Source: Adlercreutzia agrestimuris
GTDB taxonomy: Bacteria > Actinomycetota > Coriobacteriia > Coriobacteriales > Eggerthellaceae
NCBI RefSeq assembly: GCF_943193125.1
Contig: NZ_CALPCX010000006.1
Span: 1-38,331, forward strand
Length of the DNA stretch: 38,331 nt
Reading direction: 5' to 3'
In this document: positions 1-7,171 of the stretch, one piece after another
Position numbering within the stretch: the stretch's first letter is position 1
Layout: each line of letters begins with the position of its first letter
Notes under the pieces: generated by a model
The model's input: only the letters and a program-made list of their open reading frames with translations
Databases searched by the model: none
Told to the model about the DNA's origin: nothing
Made by a program: the position numbers and the translations under genes

Positions 1-77
1 TTTAACGTTTATGCAGTTGAACTGGCATTTTAATATAACTTTTTCGCTTTTGCTTTTTTCTAGTTTGCCCGATTAGG
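1..77. repeat. 77-bp terminal repeat, left copy
   Basis: Bases 1-77 are identical to 38255-38331. An exact repeat at the two ends of a contig is the usual sign of a circular molecule, and 77 is a common largest k-mer in SPAdes-type assemblies, so this is probably assembly overlap rather than a biological repeat. The unique circle would be 38,254 bp. The segment lies just after the integrase gene across the junction, so an attP site may sit in or near it; a short inverted repeat, TGCCC-GATTA-GGGCA, spans about 67-81. I cannot define the att core. Confidence 0.9.
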
Positions 78-90
78 GCATTTTGTTACT

Positions 91-130
91 ACCCCAGTTG
101 GTAACTTAACGGTACTAACTGGGGTTTTTT
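91..130 (+). terminator. Rho-independent terminator after the integrase (across the circle junction)
   Basis: Arms ACCCCAGTT and AACTGGGGT (9 bp) enclose a 17-nt loop and are followed by a run of T. On the circle this is the first strong plus-strand terminator after the integrase stop at 38195, about 150 bp downstream, so it probably ends the repressor-integrase transcript. This arrangement exists only if the ends are joined. Confidence 0.75.
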
Positions 131-216
131 GCCTGATCATAGGGACTCTTTATCCCTCGTGGTATGGTTTGTAGCTGGTTTGACCATCCAGAATTTGTCT
201 TCATGTACAAATAGAA

Positions 217-254
217 ATTGCTCTTGATTCAGGAACACCCAAACCAAGAGCAAT
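217..254 (-). terminator. Hairpin after the parA operon
   Basis: Arms ATTGCTCTTG and CAAGAGCAAT (10 bp perfect) lie 35 bp beyond the stop of the ribbon-helix-helix gene. On the minus strand a T-rich stretch follows. Probably the terminator of the parA operon. Confidence 0.6.
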
Positions 255-289
255 GTTTCAGTAAACGATAAGCTATGGTGCTTGTATTA

Positions 290-520
290 CTATTCATCTA
301 ATGTTTCTAGCCACTCATGTAGCATTGCCGACATAGACTTTCCTTCTTTTGCGGATAGTATTTTGAACTTTTGTTTATCTTCGGTTGAGATGGAAATTGT
401 AAGCTTTGTTAGGCTCTTACACGACCCCTGTTTACCTGCTTTTTTTTCTAGGTGATCCTTAATCCTCTCTTGATCCGTATTACGCTGTTCTGCGTATTTT
501 TCAAACATATTTTCGCTCAT
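290..520 (-). CDS. ParG/Omega-like ribbon-helix-helix partition or regulatory protein
   Basis: 76 residues. The N-terminal half is charged and probably flexible. The C-terminal half (about 37-76) fits a ribbon-helix-helix domain: a short strand (KLTISIS), a helix (EDKQKFKILSAKEG) and a second helix (SMSAMLHEWLETL). Small RHH proteins encoded directly after a short ParA are typically the centromere-binding and autoregulatory partner (ParG, Omega). The start codon lies 2 nt after the parA stop with an AAGGAAGGA ribosome site, so the two are translationally coupled. The likely DNA targets are the 8-bp repeat arrays at 1119-1158, 7456-7495, 28714-28753 and 31204-31235. Family assignment rests on pattern and context; target binding is inference. 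Confidence 0.7.
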   Translation of the reverse strand: MSENMFEKYAEQRNTDQERIKDHLEKKAGKQGSCKSLTKLTISISTEDKQKFKILSAKEGKSMSAMLHEWLETLDE

Positions 521-522
521 TG

Positions 523-1083
523 CTATCCTTCCTTGCCAACACCCGCCATAGTGCGTATTTTATCAATTAGTTCTTGTGTCGCCTTTGCTGCTTTTGTTTG
601 TGGTGCATATTCCACCACTGATTGTCCCGCTGCGGCTGATTGCACAAACTTTTCTGACTGGGGCAACTTTAATACTATGTCATTGTCTGCTACCCCTTCA
701 AACCACTGTACAAAGTCACGGCTGGCACGATAGCGATTCCAGCCATTTACAACATAAAGCACCTTTTTGTCTTTATGTGCTTTGACAATGTCTACCATGC
801 GCAACAAAGGATCCATGTCTCGCGTTGTTGGGCGTGTTGGTATAACTACCAAATCCGCAGCCGAAACCCAATCGCTCATACCTTCTTGCAAAGCACCTGG
901 CGTATCGACAACCGTAACCTCTGCGCCCTCTGCTTTTGTTGTTGTGTGTAGAGTTCCTCCTTGTGCGTCAAGGTCGTAGAAGTCTAAGGGTATGCCACTG
1001 CGCTCCAAAGAGAAAGCCAACTCGTCAGCTATCAAAGACTTACCAACTCCCCCTTTTTGATTGCATAAAAGAATTGTTTTCAT
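523..1083 (-). CDS. parA: ParA-family partition ATPase
   Basis: 186 residues. The N-terminus has the deviant Walker A box KGGVGKS (residues 10-16) with its signature lysine, and VVDTPG follows at about 58-63 as the Walker B/switch region. The length is near the short ParF-type ParA proteins of plasmids. It probably distributes circular copies over the nucleoid with the RHH protein encoded right after it. The promoter region carries five tandem 8-bp repeats (1119-1158), the expected place for autoregulation and possibly the centromere. Presence of a partition ATPase supports a stable extrachromosomal phase. Confident for the family; the role in partition rather than transfer is inferred. Confidence 0.9.
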   Translation of the reverse strand: MKTILLCNQKGGVGKSLIADELAFSLERSGIPLDFYDLDAQGGTLHTTTKAEGAEVTVVDTPGALQEGMSDWVSAADLVVIPTRPTTRDMDPLLRMVDIVKAHKDKKVLYVVNGWNRYRASRDFVQWFEGVADNDIVLKLPQSEKFVQSAAAGQSVVEYAPQTKAAKATQELIDKIRTMAGVGKEG

Positions 1084-1118
1084 GGTTCCGCCTTTCCTGG
1101 CTCATTCTTGAGTGTTTC

Positions 1119-1158
1119 GATACTTATATACGTATTTACGTAATTACTTATTTACTTA
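1119..1158. promoter_or_regulatory. 8-bp tandem repeat array 1 (parA promoter)
   Basis: Five head-to-tail 8-mers fitting (G/T/A)(A/T)TAC(G/T)TA; the units at 1127-1134 and 1135-1142 carry TACGTA. It lies 36 bp upstream of the parA start. Tandem short repeats of one helical-turn fraction are typical binding arrays for RHH proteins such as Omega or ParG. Three other arrays in the window share the unit and its phase. Confidence 0.75.
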
Positions 1159-1224
1159 TACAACTCCGACAGCAATTCGTCAACACAAAAATTTTTCTCA
1201 TATGCTTTTACATATTTAGGTGCT

Positions 1225-1341
1225 CCCCAAATTCATCCTGTCAATAGATCCTCATGAAACTTGACACAACTTTTTCTAAGGCAAAAGTTGTGTAAGTTAC
1301 GGCTTTGCCTTCATGAAGATATGACAGGTTTTCTTTTGGGG
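1225..1341 (+). promoter_or_regulatory. Long hairpin upstream of the ArdC-like gene (structured leader copy 0)
   Basis: A 117-nt imperfect hairpin. Nested stems are CCCCAA/TTGGGG (1225-1230 with 1336-1341), CCTGTCA/TGACAGG (1237-1243 with 1322-1328), TCATGAA/TTCATGA (1252-1258 with 1310-1316) and an inner stem ACACAACTTTT with AAAAGTTGTGT (1283-1293). An alternative pairing of AAGGCAAAAG (1278) with CTTTGCCTT (1303) competes with the inner stem. A smaller perfect hairpin, GCGATTGCA/TGCAATCGC, follows at 1358-1384. Candidate single-stranded promoter or RNA leader. Confidence 0.65.
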
Positions 1342-1419
1342 ATCTGGTCGCTGTTAAGCGATTGCAAGCAAGCAATGCAATCGCCAATGCGATTCAGATT
1401 TCTAGGATGGGAGCAGATC

Positions 1420-2325
1420 ATGTCTTTACCAGAAAGCGTCAAACAGGCTCGTGCAGCAGTAGTAGAGCAACTCGTACAAGATATTCAGGAAAAAGGTTTT
1501 TCGTGGCAAAAAGTTTGGATTGACTGCTTATCCCCTAGAAACGCTATAACTGGCAAAAAATACACGGGCGGCAACGTTTTTCACCTAGCGTGCATAGCCA
1601 GAATGCGCGGTTATAAAGATCCCCGCTGGTGCACCTTTAAGCAAGCCAAGGAAAACGGTTGGAAGGTAAAACGCGGAGCCAAATCCGCCAAAATTGAACA
1701 CTGGAAACTCGTTAAAGCAGCCAACAGCGCAGCACCCGACGACGAAGAAAAGGAAAATGTGCGTCCTATTTGTGTCGGTGTTTGGTCGGTTTTTAACGCA
1801 GAAGAAATAGAAGGGATTCCAGAATTTGAAAGCAATACTGATAAAGCTTTTGACGATTATGAAATCTTCGATATAGCCGATGACTTTGTCTCGTCTTCGC
1901 GTTGTCCCATTATTGAGGGTCAAACAGCTATTGCTTGCTACAACCCGGTTTCGGATTGCGTGAACATGCCAGCAAGGAAAAGTTTTAATTGCGCCCAGTC
2001 GTTTCTGCGCGTTTTGCTTCACGAAATGAGTCACTCTACAGGAAATGCCGCTGCTCTTGACAGACCTTTTTCAACTTATGGCACTGAAAGCTATGCTTTT
2101 GAGGAACTCATTGCAGAACTTAGCAGCGCGTTTGTGGCTTCTGAAATTGGACTAGCTTTTGATAGTGAGAGCGTCGATCCGTTTTTCTATGAAAACCACG
2201 CCGCTTATTTGCAAAGTTGGGTTTCTGTACTCAACAACGACCCCAACGAACTATTTCGAGCAGCAACAAAAGCTGACGCGGCAGCAAATTATATTTTAAC
2301 GCGCTATAACGATGCGCATGTATAA
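1420..2325 (+). CDS. ArdC-like antirestriction protein with zincin-type metallopeptidase domain
   Basis: 301 residues from the ATG at 1420, preceded by AGGATGGGAG. Longer upstream starts would run through the structured leader and lack a ribosome site. The N-terminal ~110 residues (KQARAAVVEQLV, TGKKYTGGNVFHLA, GWKVKRGAKSAKIEHWK) fit the ArdC single-strand-binding domain. The C-terminal half carries the zinc metallopeptidase motif HEMSH (about residue 205) followed by a glutamate-rich helix (FEELIAELSSAF). ArdC proteins of plasmids shield incoming single-stranded DNA from restriction. Position beside the probable oriT and behind a long hairpin fits an early-entry protective role. Family assignment is good; activity is inferred. 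Confidence 0.8.
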   Translation: MSLPESVKQARAAVVEQLVQDIQEKGFSWQKVWIDCLSPRNAITGKKYTGGNVFHLACIARMRGYKDPRWCTFKQAKENGWKVKRGAKSAKIEHWKLVKAANSAAPDDEEKENVRPICVGVWSVFNAEEIEGIPEFESNTDKAFDDYEIFDIADDFVSSSRCPIIEGQTAIACYNPVSDCVNMPARKSFNCAQSFLRVLLHEMSHSTGNAAALDRPFSTYGTESYAFEELIAELSSAFVASEIGLAFDSESVDPFFYENHAAYLQSWVSVLNNDPNELFRAATKADAAANYILTRYNDAHV

Positions 2326-2338
2326 ACCACCATAGCTA

Positions 2339-2367
2339 ATAGCCTGCATATCGCAGGCTATTTTTTT
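2339..2367 (+). terminator. Terminator after the ArdC-like gene
   Basis: ATAGCCTGC/GCAGGCTAT (9 bp perfect arms, 5-nt loop) followed by seven T residues. Confidence 0.85.
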
Positions 2368-2375
2368 CACTTTGC

Positions 2376-2695
2376 CGCGCGGCGGGGTTTTGCACCCCGC
2401 GCCCTGCACAAGGGGAATGCACGCACTCCCCTTGACCCCTCCGTTTGTTTAGCCGCTTAGAGCGGCTCACTATTTAAGAGTTTTGAATTTATCTCTTTTG
2501 GTTTAGCGCCTTTGCCTACCCAGTGACACAACTCTTGACGTGAACGCTTTTCAGCGCAAGGCGCAAAAACTTTTTCTAGCGAAAAACTCAAGCCTTGCCA
2601 GGTTTTGCTTGTCTTCCTTGCACTGAAAACCAACCACGTCAGATTTGCAGTCACCGGGTAGGACAAAAGGTTCCTATTAAAAACTCAAGGAGGTC
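2376..2695 (+). repeat. Duplicated structured intergenic module, copy A
   Basis: About 320 bp highly similar to 6764-7092. In order it holds three GC-rich hairpins (a GCGGGG/CCCCGC stem near 2381-2402, CAAGGGGA/TCCCCTTG near 2410-2435, AGCCGCT/AGCGGCT near 2450-2466), then the long hairpin at 2515-2662 and an AAGGAGGT ribosome site. No convincing gene lies inside it. The succession of hairpins suggests function as single-stranded DNA or RNA. Confidence 0.8.
2515..2662 (+). promoter_or_regulatory. Long hairpin upstream of the 2700 gene (structured leader copy 1)
   Basis: 148 nt. The outer stem pairs CCTACCCAGTGAC (2515-2527) with GTCACCGGGTAGG (2650-2662); the middle stem is TGACGTG/CACGTCA; the inner stem pairs TTTTCAGCGCAAGG with CCTTGCACTGAAAA, with one mismatch. 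The apical region is nearly identical to copies at 6913 and 32500. The ribosome site of the 2700 gene begins about 25 nt after the outer stem. Confidence 0.75.
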
Positions 2696-2699
2696 AAAT

Positions 2700-3314
2700 A
2701 TGAGCATAGTCACTTACAACCAGCGCGGATATAGCGGTTGCTCTATGAGTTGGGGGACAGAAGCTGCATACGAAGATGGCGAGATGCCTAAGAGCAAATG
2801 GACTAAAACTAAAATGATTCAAGCCATCGAAAAATGGATGGATGAAGAAGATCTTTTTGTGGACGTTTACACTATGAAAAAAGATGAAATTTTTGATTCA
2901 TATTTCATGTGGTCGTCGTGGCACCACACTAGCAAGTACGCTAACAAAACCGACTTTTATACAACAAACACAGATGCGCTATTTGCAGCTTCGCATGATA
3001 CAACCGAAGAAGACATAGCTAAGCGTGTAGCTTATTGGAATACTGAAGACGAAAAAAGAAAAAAGAGGTTAGCAACCAAAAATGCCAAGATTGAAGCTTT
3101 CAAGAATAAGTATGGTTGTCATCCAGAGAGCGTTAAGGCTTATACTATCTTTCATCCGGAAAACTGTGACTTCAGAACCTCCCTTAAAGGCAACGAAATC
3201 GTTGAGATTACCATTAACGATAAATCAATAATTTACTTCTTAAAAGACAGATTCTTTGACATTGACACCCACCCTTTCGGTCATGGCTTTGACGGCTTAA
3301 AGGAAGATTGGTAG
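2700..3314 (+). CDS. Unknown accessory protein behind a long hairpin
   Basis: 204 residues from the ATG at 2700, which has a perfect AAGGAGGT ribosome site 6 nt upstream. I do not recognise a named family. The N-terminus (YNQRGYSGCSMSWGTEAAY, then GEMPKSKW) looks like a conserved hypothetical type seen on mobile elements of gut Gram-positives, but that is memory, not a search. The middle is highly charged and helical (EDEKRKKRLATKNAKIEAFKNKYG), and there is no signal peptide or membrane segment, so it is probably cytoplasmic. It sits between the ArdC-like gene and the probable oriT. If the minus strand is the transferred strand, this would be the first gene to enter a recipient, making it a candidate anti-defence or establishment protein. 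Confidence 0.7.
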   Translation: MSIVTYNQRGYSGCSMSWGTEAAYEDGEMPKSKWTKTKMIQAIEKWMDEEDLFVDVYTMKKDEIFDSYFMWSSWHHTSKYANKTDFYTTNTDALFAASHDTTEEDIAKRVAYWNTEDEKRKKRLATKNAKIEAFKNKYGCHPESVKAYTIFHPENCDFRTSLKGNEIVEITINDKSIIYFLKDRFFDIDTHPFGHGFDGLKEDW

Positions 3315-3357
3315 TAATTCTCTGGTGGGTGACATACATTTGTTCGATAGTTTTAAC

Positions 3358-3645
3358 AACCTAAAAACCCACGTGTTTTTAGGTTAGCAAGACTCGTCTC
3401 TTGCCCGTACCGCTTTATTGCGGTCGGGCAAGAGACCCCTTGCGTATAAGCTTTCAGGCTTATACAATGCAAGGGTCTTGATTTTGTGGCTTGCAGCTAC
3501 CTAATTGCTTAACAATTCGTCATGCTGCCACCACAAAATACGTTCTGATTCAAAGTTTTTCACATAGTTCATAACTTAATAATCAGAACGGTGGGGGAGT
3601 CCCCACACCCCTACGGAGCCGATTCCTGAACGTTGCCGGGTTCAG
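3358..3645. other. oriT: Probable origin of transfer: seven consecutive hairpins
   Basis: A gene-free stretch directly upstream of mobC holding seven inverted repeats in a row. They are: AACCTAAAAAC/GTTTTTAGGTT (3358-3385); GTCTCTTGCCCG/CGGGCAAGAGAC with inner ACCGC/GCGGT (3396-3436); CCCTTGC+GTATAAGC with GCTTATAC+GCAAGGG (3437-3475); ATTTTGTGG/CCACAAAAT with inner GCAGC/GCTGC (3481-3539); CGTTCTGATT/AATCAGAACG (3541-3590); GTGGGG/CCCCAC (3591-3606); and CTGAAC/GTTCAG (3626-3645). oriT sites of MobA/MobC systems typically lie here and contain inverted repeats beside nic. I cannot place the nick. The first hairpin could also help end the 2700 gene. Confidence 0.7.
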
Positions 3646-3660
3646 AAATGAGGACGCTCC

Positions 3661-4134
3661 ATGGATGCAAAAATTGAAAGATTAGAGATCCGTCTATCCC
3701 ATCAAGATCGAGAAAAGATCAAAAACAACGCGGATCTTTTGGGGATGAATTCTTCTGAATTCATCCGTTTTACTACAGCTTTACCCTTTGATATTTTGCG
3801 CGCTAACTCGATTAGTGAGTGCGCGTCTGCGCCCAATCGCATTGTTTTAATTGATGCCGAAAGCATCCTTTTACTCAATCGCGAACTTAAAAAAAGTGGC
3901 GTAAATATCAACCAGTCAACCCGCGCTCTAAACACTATTGCTCGCTATGTAAAGCGTGGTTTATCTAGTCCCTCTAGTGAGTCTTGGCATGCTCTCGGTG
4001 AACAATCCGCCCTTGCTTTTCAGGGTTACGCCGAAGCCAAAAAGACGTTCGAGGAACTAATCCCTTTGCTTGAAAACATCACCTCAAACACCCTTATAAC
4101 CATCCCGTCAAAAAGAGGAAGCAAGGTGATGTAG
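3661..4134 (+). CDS. mobC: MobC-like relaxosome accessory protein
   Basis: 157 residues. The N-terminus fits a ribbon-helix-helix DNA-binding domain (ERLEIRLSHQDREKIKNNADLLGMNSSEFIR, cited in two parts: strand 6-12, helices 14-33). Residues about 77-105 contain the MobC-family segment NRELKKSGVNINQSTRALN and IARYVKRG. MobC proteins bind beside nic, open the strands and help the relaxase. It directly follows the hairpin array and ends 1 nt before the relaxase start, so the two form an operon. The CTGAAC/GTTCAG inverted repeat 16-35 bp upstream of the start could be its own binding site. Family assignment is strong from sequence and position. Confidence 0.88.
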   Translation: MDAKIERLEIRLSHQDREKIKNNADLLGMNSSEFIRFTTALPFDILRANSISECASAPNRIVLIDAESILLLNRELKKSGVNINQSTRALNTIARYVKRGLSSPSSESWHALGEQSALAFQGYAEAKKTFEELIPLLENITSNTLITIPSKRGSKVM

Positions 4135-4135
4135 C

Positions 4136-5527
4136 GTGGTGTACTTAAAACCTATTTCGGGTCACACATCAGTCAAAGGTGTTCAAAATTATCTTGAAAA
4201 AGATGATCGTAGTTTGGCGCTAGATCTTATCAATGTGTTTCCACAAGAGTTCGTTCCTGGGCACCAATCTTGGTCTGAACAGATGGATGAGACACGCATT
4301 TTGTATGGCAATAATGACTCCACCAACGGCAAAAAAGTCCGCACCTACAATCATTATATTTTGTCTCCTGACCCAAAAGACAACATCAACTTAGAGCAAC
4401 TTAGAGAGTTTGCTACTGCTTGGGCAGAGCGTTTTTTTGGCGATTTTGAGGTTGCTATTGTTTACCATGACGACAATGAAAGTGGCGTTATTCATGCTCA
4501 TATTGTTGTCAACAATACCAATATCTATACTGGCAAGCGCCTAGCACCATATCTAACAAACAACAAAGTAAAAGAGATTTCCCGCGTGGCGCAAGAGATG
4601 GCACTTGAACGAGGGTTTCATTATTTCGACAAAGACTTAGACCATATAGATCTTGGGTGTGATCTTAAAGAGGTTCCCGTTTTGTCAAAAGATGCCATTT
4701 TGAAGCTCAATAATTCAAGTCAAGAACAGCTTCATCTAGCCGCCGTTTTTGCTCCTGATGACCTACGCTCTAACACTGCTTTAGAACACGGACTCATTGA
4801 GCGCAAGGCTCGCCTTACAAAGAAGGAACTTGAACTACAAGAGCGTGGCGGTTGGTCTTGGAAGCAAGACTTGCGCGACCGCATTGTCGTTTCTATTTCG
4901 CTTTCAAACAATGAAAGCGACTTTATCTTAAAGTGTGAGGACTTGGGTGTAGCGGTACAACTCGCCAAAAATTCTGACTTCTTGTTTATTCACCCCGCAC
5001 GCGAAACCTGGCGCGTGAAAGGTCACAACCTCGGTGCTGATTATTCACGCCCTGCCATTTTGCGGCAAATGGGCATTGACGTTTCTGGAGGATTAACTAA
5101 ACCTTCTGGGGATCAATACCAACAATTCATAAAGCATTTTCAAGCTTTGTCCGAGGGCAAAGTTAGAACCATTGCATACGTTGATAACAAGACCTCTATC
5201 CCCATTAGCGACATTGCGCGGGCTTATGAGATCAATCGCAAATACGATATTTCGAGCGAACTAGATTATTCCATTGCTCTTATGGGCGCGGTTTATGACG
5301 CTGATGCTACCAAAGAGATAGAGTTTGCCCAAAGAGTTTCTAAGCAAACCAAATACATTGCGACCGGCAAAAAACATAGCGATCACTCTAAGTCTTCGCC
5401 GCGTCTTTCTCAAAAACGCGACACGCTTTCAATTAAACGCGAAGAAGGTAATTTCAGTAGCGGATCTTCAAGGCGACATGTACACCAGAGTCCTTCTTTT
5501 GACTCAAAGCCAAAGGAGCGCGAATAA
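4136..5527 (+). CDS. mobA: MobA/VirD2-type (MOBP-like) relaxase
   Basis: 463 residues, starting at one of two adjacent GTG codons (4136 or 4139) with AAGGTGAT upstream. The relaxase three-histidine motif is clear: H111 with H120 and H122 in GVIHAHIVVNN. Tyr19 in GVQNYLEK is the likely catalytic tyrosine, and YNHYILSPDP (71-80) matches the second motif. It nicks oriT, stays on the 5' end and pilots the strand into the recipient. The C-terminal ~60 residues are basic and low-complexity and carry SSPRLSQKR, a short tail shared with two T4SS-linked proteins (30686-31189 and 31362-32246). It overlaps the next gene by one base (TAATG). Confidence 0.92.
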   Translation: MVYLKPISGHTSVKGVQNYLEKDDRSLALDLINVFPQEFVPGHQSWSEQMDETRILYGNNDSTNGKKVRTYNHYILSPDPKDNINLEQLREFATAWAERFFGDFEVAIVYHDDNESGVIHAHIVVNNTNIYTGKRLAPYLTNNKVKEISRVAQEMALERGFHYFDKDLDHIDLGCDLKEVPVLSKDAILKLNNSSQEQLHLAAVFAPDDLRSNTALEHGLIERKARLTKKELELQERGGWSWKQDLRDRIVVSISLSNNESDFILKCEDLGVAVQLAKNSDFLFIHPARETWRVKGHNLGADYSRPAILRQMGIDVSGGLTKPSGDQYQQFIKHFQALSEGKVRTIAYVDNKTSIPISDIARAYEINRKYDISSELDYSIALMGAVYDADATKEIEFAQRVSKQTKYIATGKKHSDHSKSSPRLSQKRDTLSIKREEGNFSSGSSRRHVHQSPSFDSKPKERE

Positions 5528-6390
5528 TGAAGATATGCGTTTACTTTCAATCAGGGGCTATGGAGGAGTTTTCTACCGACACCTACACCTCACCTTCGCC
5601 CCTTGGTGCTGGCAATATCCTTTCTGATTGCAAACTTCGCACTGACTTAATCGCCGAAGACGGTTTGCGTATGGATATATATTGGTACAACACCATTTAC
5701 GATGAATGCACTTCCACAGTTGACGTAGACGGCGCAGATGCGCCTTTACCTGTTGCAGGACGTGAACTAGGTCGCAGCGTTTATCTTATCGCTCCCGAAG
5801 AGATGCGCTTTGTTTCTCAAGTTGCCGTAGATGGCTCTATTATTATTTTTCGCCAGGGTTCTTTTTTGATTAACGCCATTGCTTTCAAACAACAACTTGC
5901 GCTTTGCTATAGCGACGCTTCAACCAGATCTATCAATGAGCAGGCTTTGGCTCTATTTGACTATCTGCACGCTGCCAATCCTTCTTTGTGCGATAGTGAG
6001 ATTTGCAGGCTTTTTGGTTTCCCGTATGGTGCTTATCTTCATATTCTTGAGCAACAAGCCGCGCAAATTCCCAGTTACGGGGATGGCTTGCCTGTTTCAC
6101 CAGAGATCCACACCCCACTAACAAACAATGAGATAGATGAAGCAATTTCACGCGTAAATGGTTTAGACGGCGCTGATCCTGCTTCTTTAATCTGCGCTTT
6201 AGACAACCGCGCCCTCATTGAAAACATCACTGATGCCGACATTGACGATGAAACGCTAACGCCCTCTGCTATCGAATGCGACGCAGAGTTAGACCAAGAA
6301 GACACCTCTTTGGATCTTATGGATGTGTTTTCTGAATTTCTGCCCAAACCCGACACAGACGATTACAGCCGCAACGAGCAGGCTTTATAA
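5527..6390 (+). CDS. Unknown protein of the mobilisation operon
   Basis: 287 residues, start overlapping the relaxase stop by one base, so it is translationally coupled. No family recognised. The N-terminal ~200 residues look globular (MKICVYFQSGAMEEFSTD, then a strand-rich stretch and a helical part near 120-180). The C-terminal ~90 residues are very acidic (DADIDDETLTP, DAELDQEDTSLDLMD), which resembles DNA-mimic or SSB-like acidic tails. There are no membrane segments. An SSB-like gene follows 13 bp later. It may be a relaxosome accessory or a post-transfer protein; I cannot choose. Confidence 0.7.
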   Translation: MKICVYFQSGAMEEFSTDTYTSPSPLGAGNILSDCKLRTDLIAEDGLRMDIYWYNTIYDECTSTVDVDGADAPLPVAGRELGRSVYLIAPEEMRFVSQVAVDGSIIIFRQGSFLINAIAFKQQLALCYSDASTRSINEQALALFDYLHAANPSLCDSEICRLFGFPYGAYLHILEQQAAQIPSYGDGLPVSPEIHTPLTNNEIDEAISRVNGLDGADPASLICALDNRALIENITDADIDDETLTPSAIECDAELDQEDTSLDLMDVFSEFLPKPDTDDYSRNEQAL

Positions 6391-6403
6391 GGAGAGATAC
6401 ACC

Positions 6404-6745
6404 ATGGATACAAATTCATCTGTTTTATCTGGACGCATTGTTTCGGATGCTGACTTTCGCATCACTGTTACCGGTAAAGCTATTTGCAGCTTTTGCCTTG
6501 CTTTTGAAGACTCAAGATACGACCAACATCTCAATAGTTGGTCAAGCTACCCCAACTATATTACCTGCCTTGTTTTTGGTGAAATGGCTGTTCGGCTTGC
6601 GCCGATTCTTCTTGAGGATACCAAGGTTCGCGTTGAGGGCAGACTTCACTATTCGCTTTGGAATAGACAAGACAAAAACTGTTCAAAAATAGAACTTGTA
6701 GCCAACACGCTAAACGTGTTGTCTGATGTAGTTTGCACTTCTTAG
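6404..6745 (+). CDS. SSB-like protein lacking the acidic C-terminal tip
   Basis: 113 residues from the ATG at 6404, with AAGGAGAG upstream. The OB-fold pattern of single-strand DNA-binding proteins is visible: VLSGRIVSDADFRIT at the start, a central YITCLVFGEMAVRLAP and KVRVEGRLHYSLW. It ends in NVLSDVVCTS with no linker and no DDDIPF-type tip, which full SSBs use to recruit repair and replication proteins. It may coat transferred DNA without recruiting host enzymes, or act with the complete SSB at 7873-8283. It is the last gene of the mobC operon and is followed by the second structured module. Confidence 0.8.
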   Translation: MDTNSSVLSGRIVSDADFRITVTGKAICSFCLAFEDSRYDQHLNSWSSYPNYITCLVFGEMAVRLAPILLEDTKVRVEGRLHYSLWNRQDKNCSKIELVANTLNVLSDVVCTS

Positions 6746-6763
6746 TTTTCAAAAAGTTTTTTG

Positions 6764-7092
6764 GCGCGGCGGGGTTTTGCACCCCGCGCCCTGCACAAGG
6801 GGAATGCACGCCACTCCCCTTGACCCTACGACTTATTTAGCCGCTTAGAGCGGCTCACTTTTCAAGGGTTTTTAAGTTTATCTCTTTTGGTTTGTCACCT
6901 CTGGCACCTTTGCCTACCCGATGACACAACCCTTGACGTGAACACTTTTCAGCGCAAGGCGCAAAAACTTTTTCTAGCGAAAAACTCAAGCCTTGCCAGG
7001 TTTTGCTTGTCTTCCTTGCGCTGAAAACTAACCACGTCAGTTTTGGCAGTCATCGGGTAGGACAAAGGCACCTACCAAAACCAAAGGAGGTC
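6764..7092 (+). repeat. Duplicated structured intergenic module, copy B
   Basis: About 330 bp highly similar to 2376-2695 with the same order: GCGGGG/CCCCGC, CAAGGGGA/TCCCCTTG and AGCCGCT/AGCGGCT hairpins, then the long hairpin 6913-7061 and an AAAGGAGGT site. In this copy the ribosome site leads to a four-codon frame (7097-7111), not a gene. Confidence 0.8.
6913..7061 (+). promoter_or_regulatory. Long hairpin, best-formed copy (structured leader copy 2)
   Basis: 149 nt. The outer stem pairs CCTACCCGATGAC (6913-6925) with GTCATCGGGTAGG (7049-7061), 13 of 13; the middle stem is TGACGTG/CACGTCA; the inner stem pairs TTTTCAGCGCAAGG (6946-6959) with CCTTGCGCTGAAAA (7014-7027), 14 of 14. Inside, GCAAGGC can instead pair with GCCTTGC and the adjacent GCAAAA-C with G-TTTTGC, an H-type pseudoknot order. 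Confidence 0.78.
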
Positions 7093-7096
7093 GACT

Positions 7097-7111
7097 GTGG
7101 TATTGGATTAG
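7097..7111 (+). pseudogene. Four-codon stub behind structured leader copy 2
   Basis: A consensus AAAGGAGGT ribosome site is followed by GTG and a stop after four codons. The parallel copy A leads into a 204-residue gene. This looks like a scar where the original downstream gene was lost and a different small gene (7172) placed behind the leader. It could instead be a very short upstream frame with a regulatory role. Confidence 0.35.
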
Positions 7112-7171
7112 ATTTTTTGCTTTTCGCAATCGTTTTATAAGTTTGATTTTTAATTAGTTAGGAGTCCTGTT

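Noticed and set aside
1..77. attL/attR direct repeats of an integrated element
   Set aside because: The repeat ends exactly at both contig ends with no host flank and has a typical k-mer length, so assembly overlap of a circle is the simpler reading.
1119..1158. CRISPR-like array
   Set aside because: The units are 8 bp with no spacers and occur at four promoters, so they are protein-binding repeats and not CRISPR. No cas genes are present.
1261..1419. N-terminal extension of the ArdC-like protein
   Set aside because: The extra 53 codons read through the long hairpin, have no family similarity and no ribosome site; the ATG at 1420 has one.
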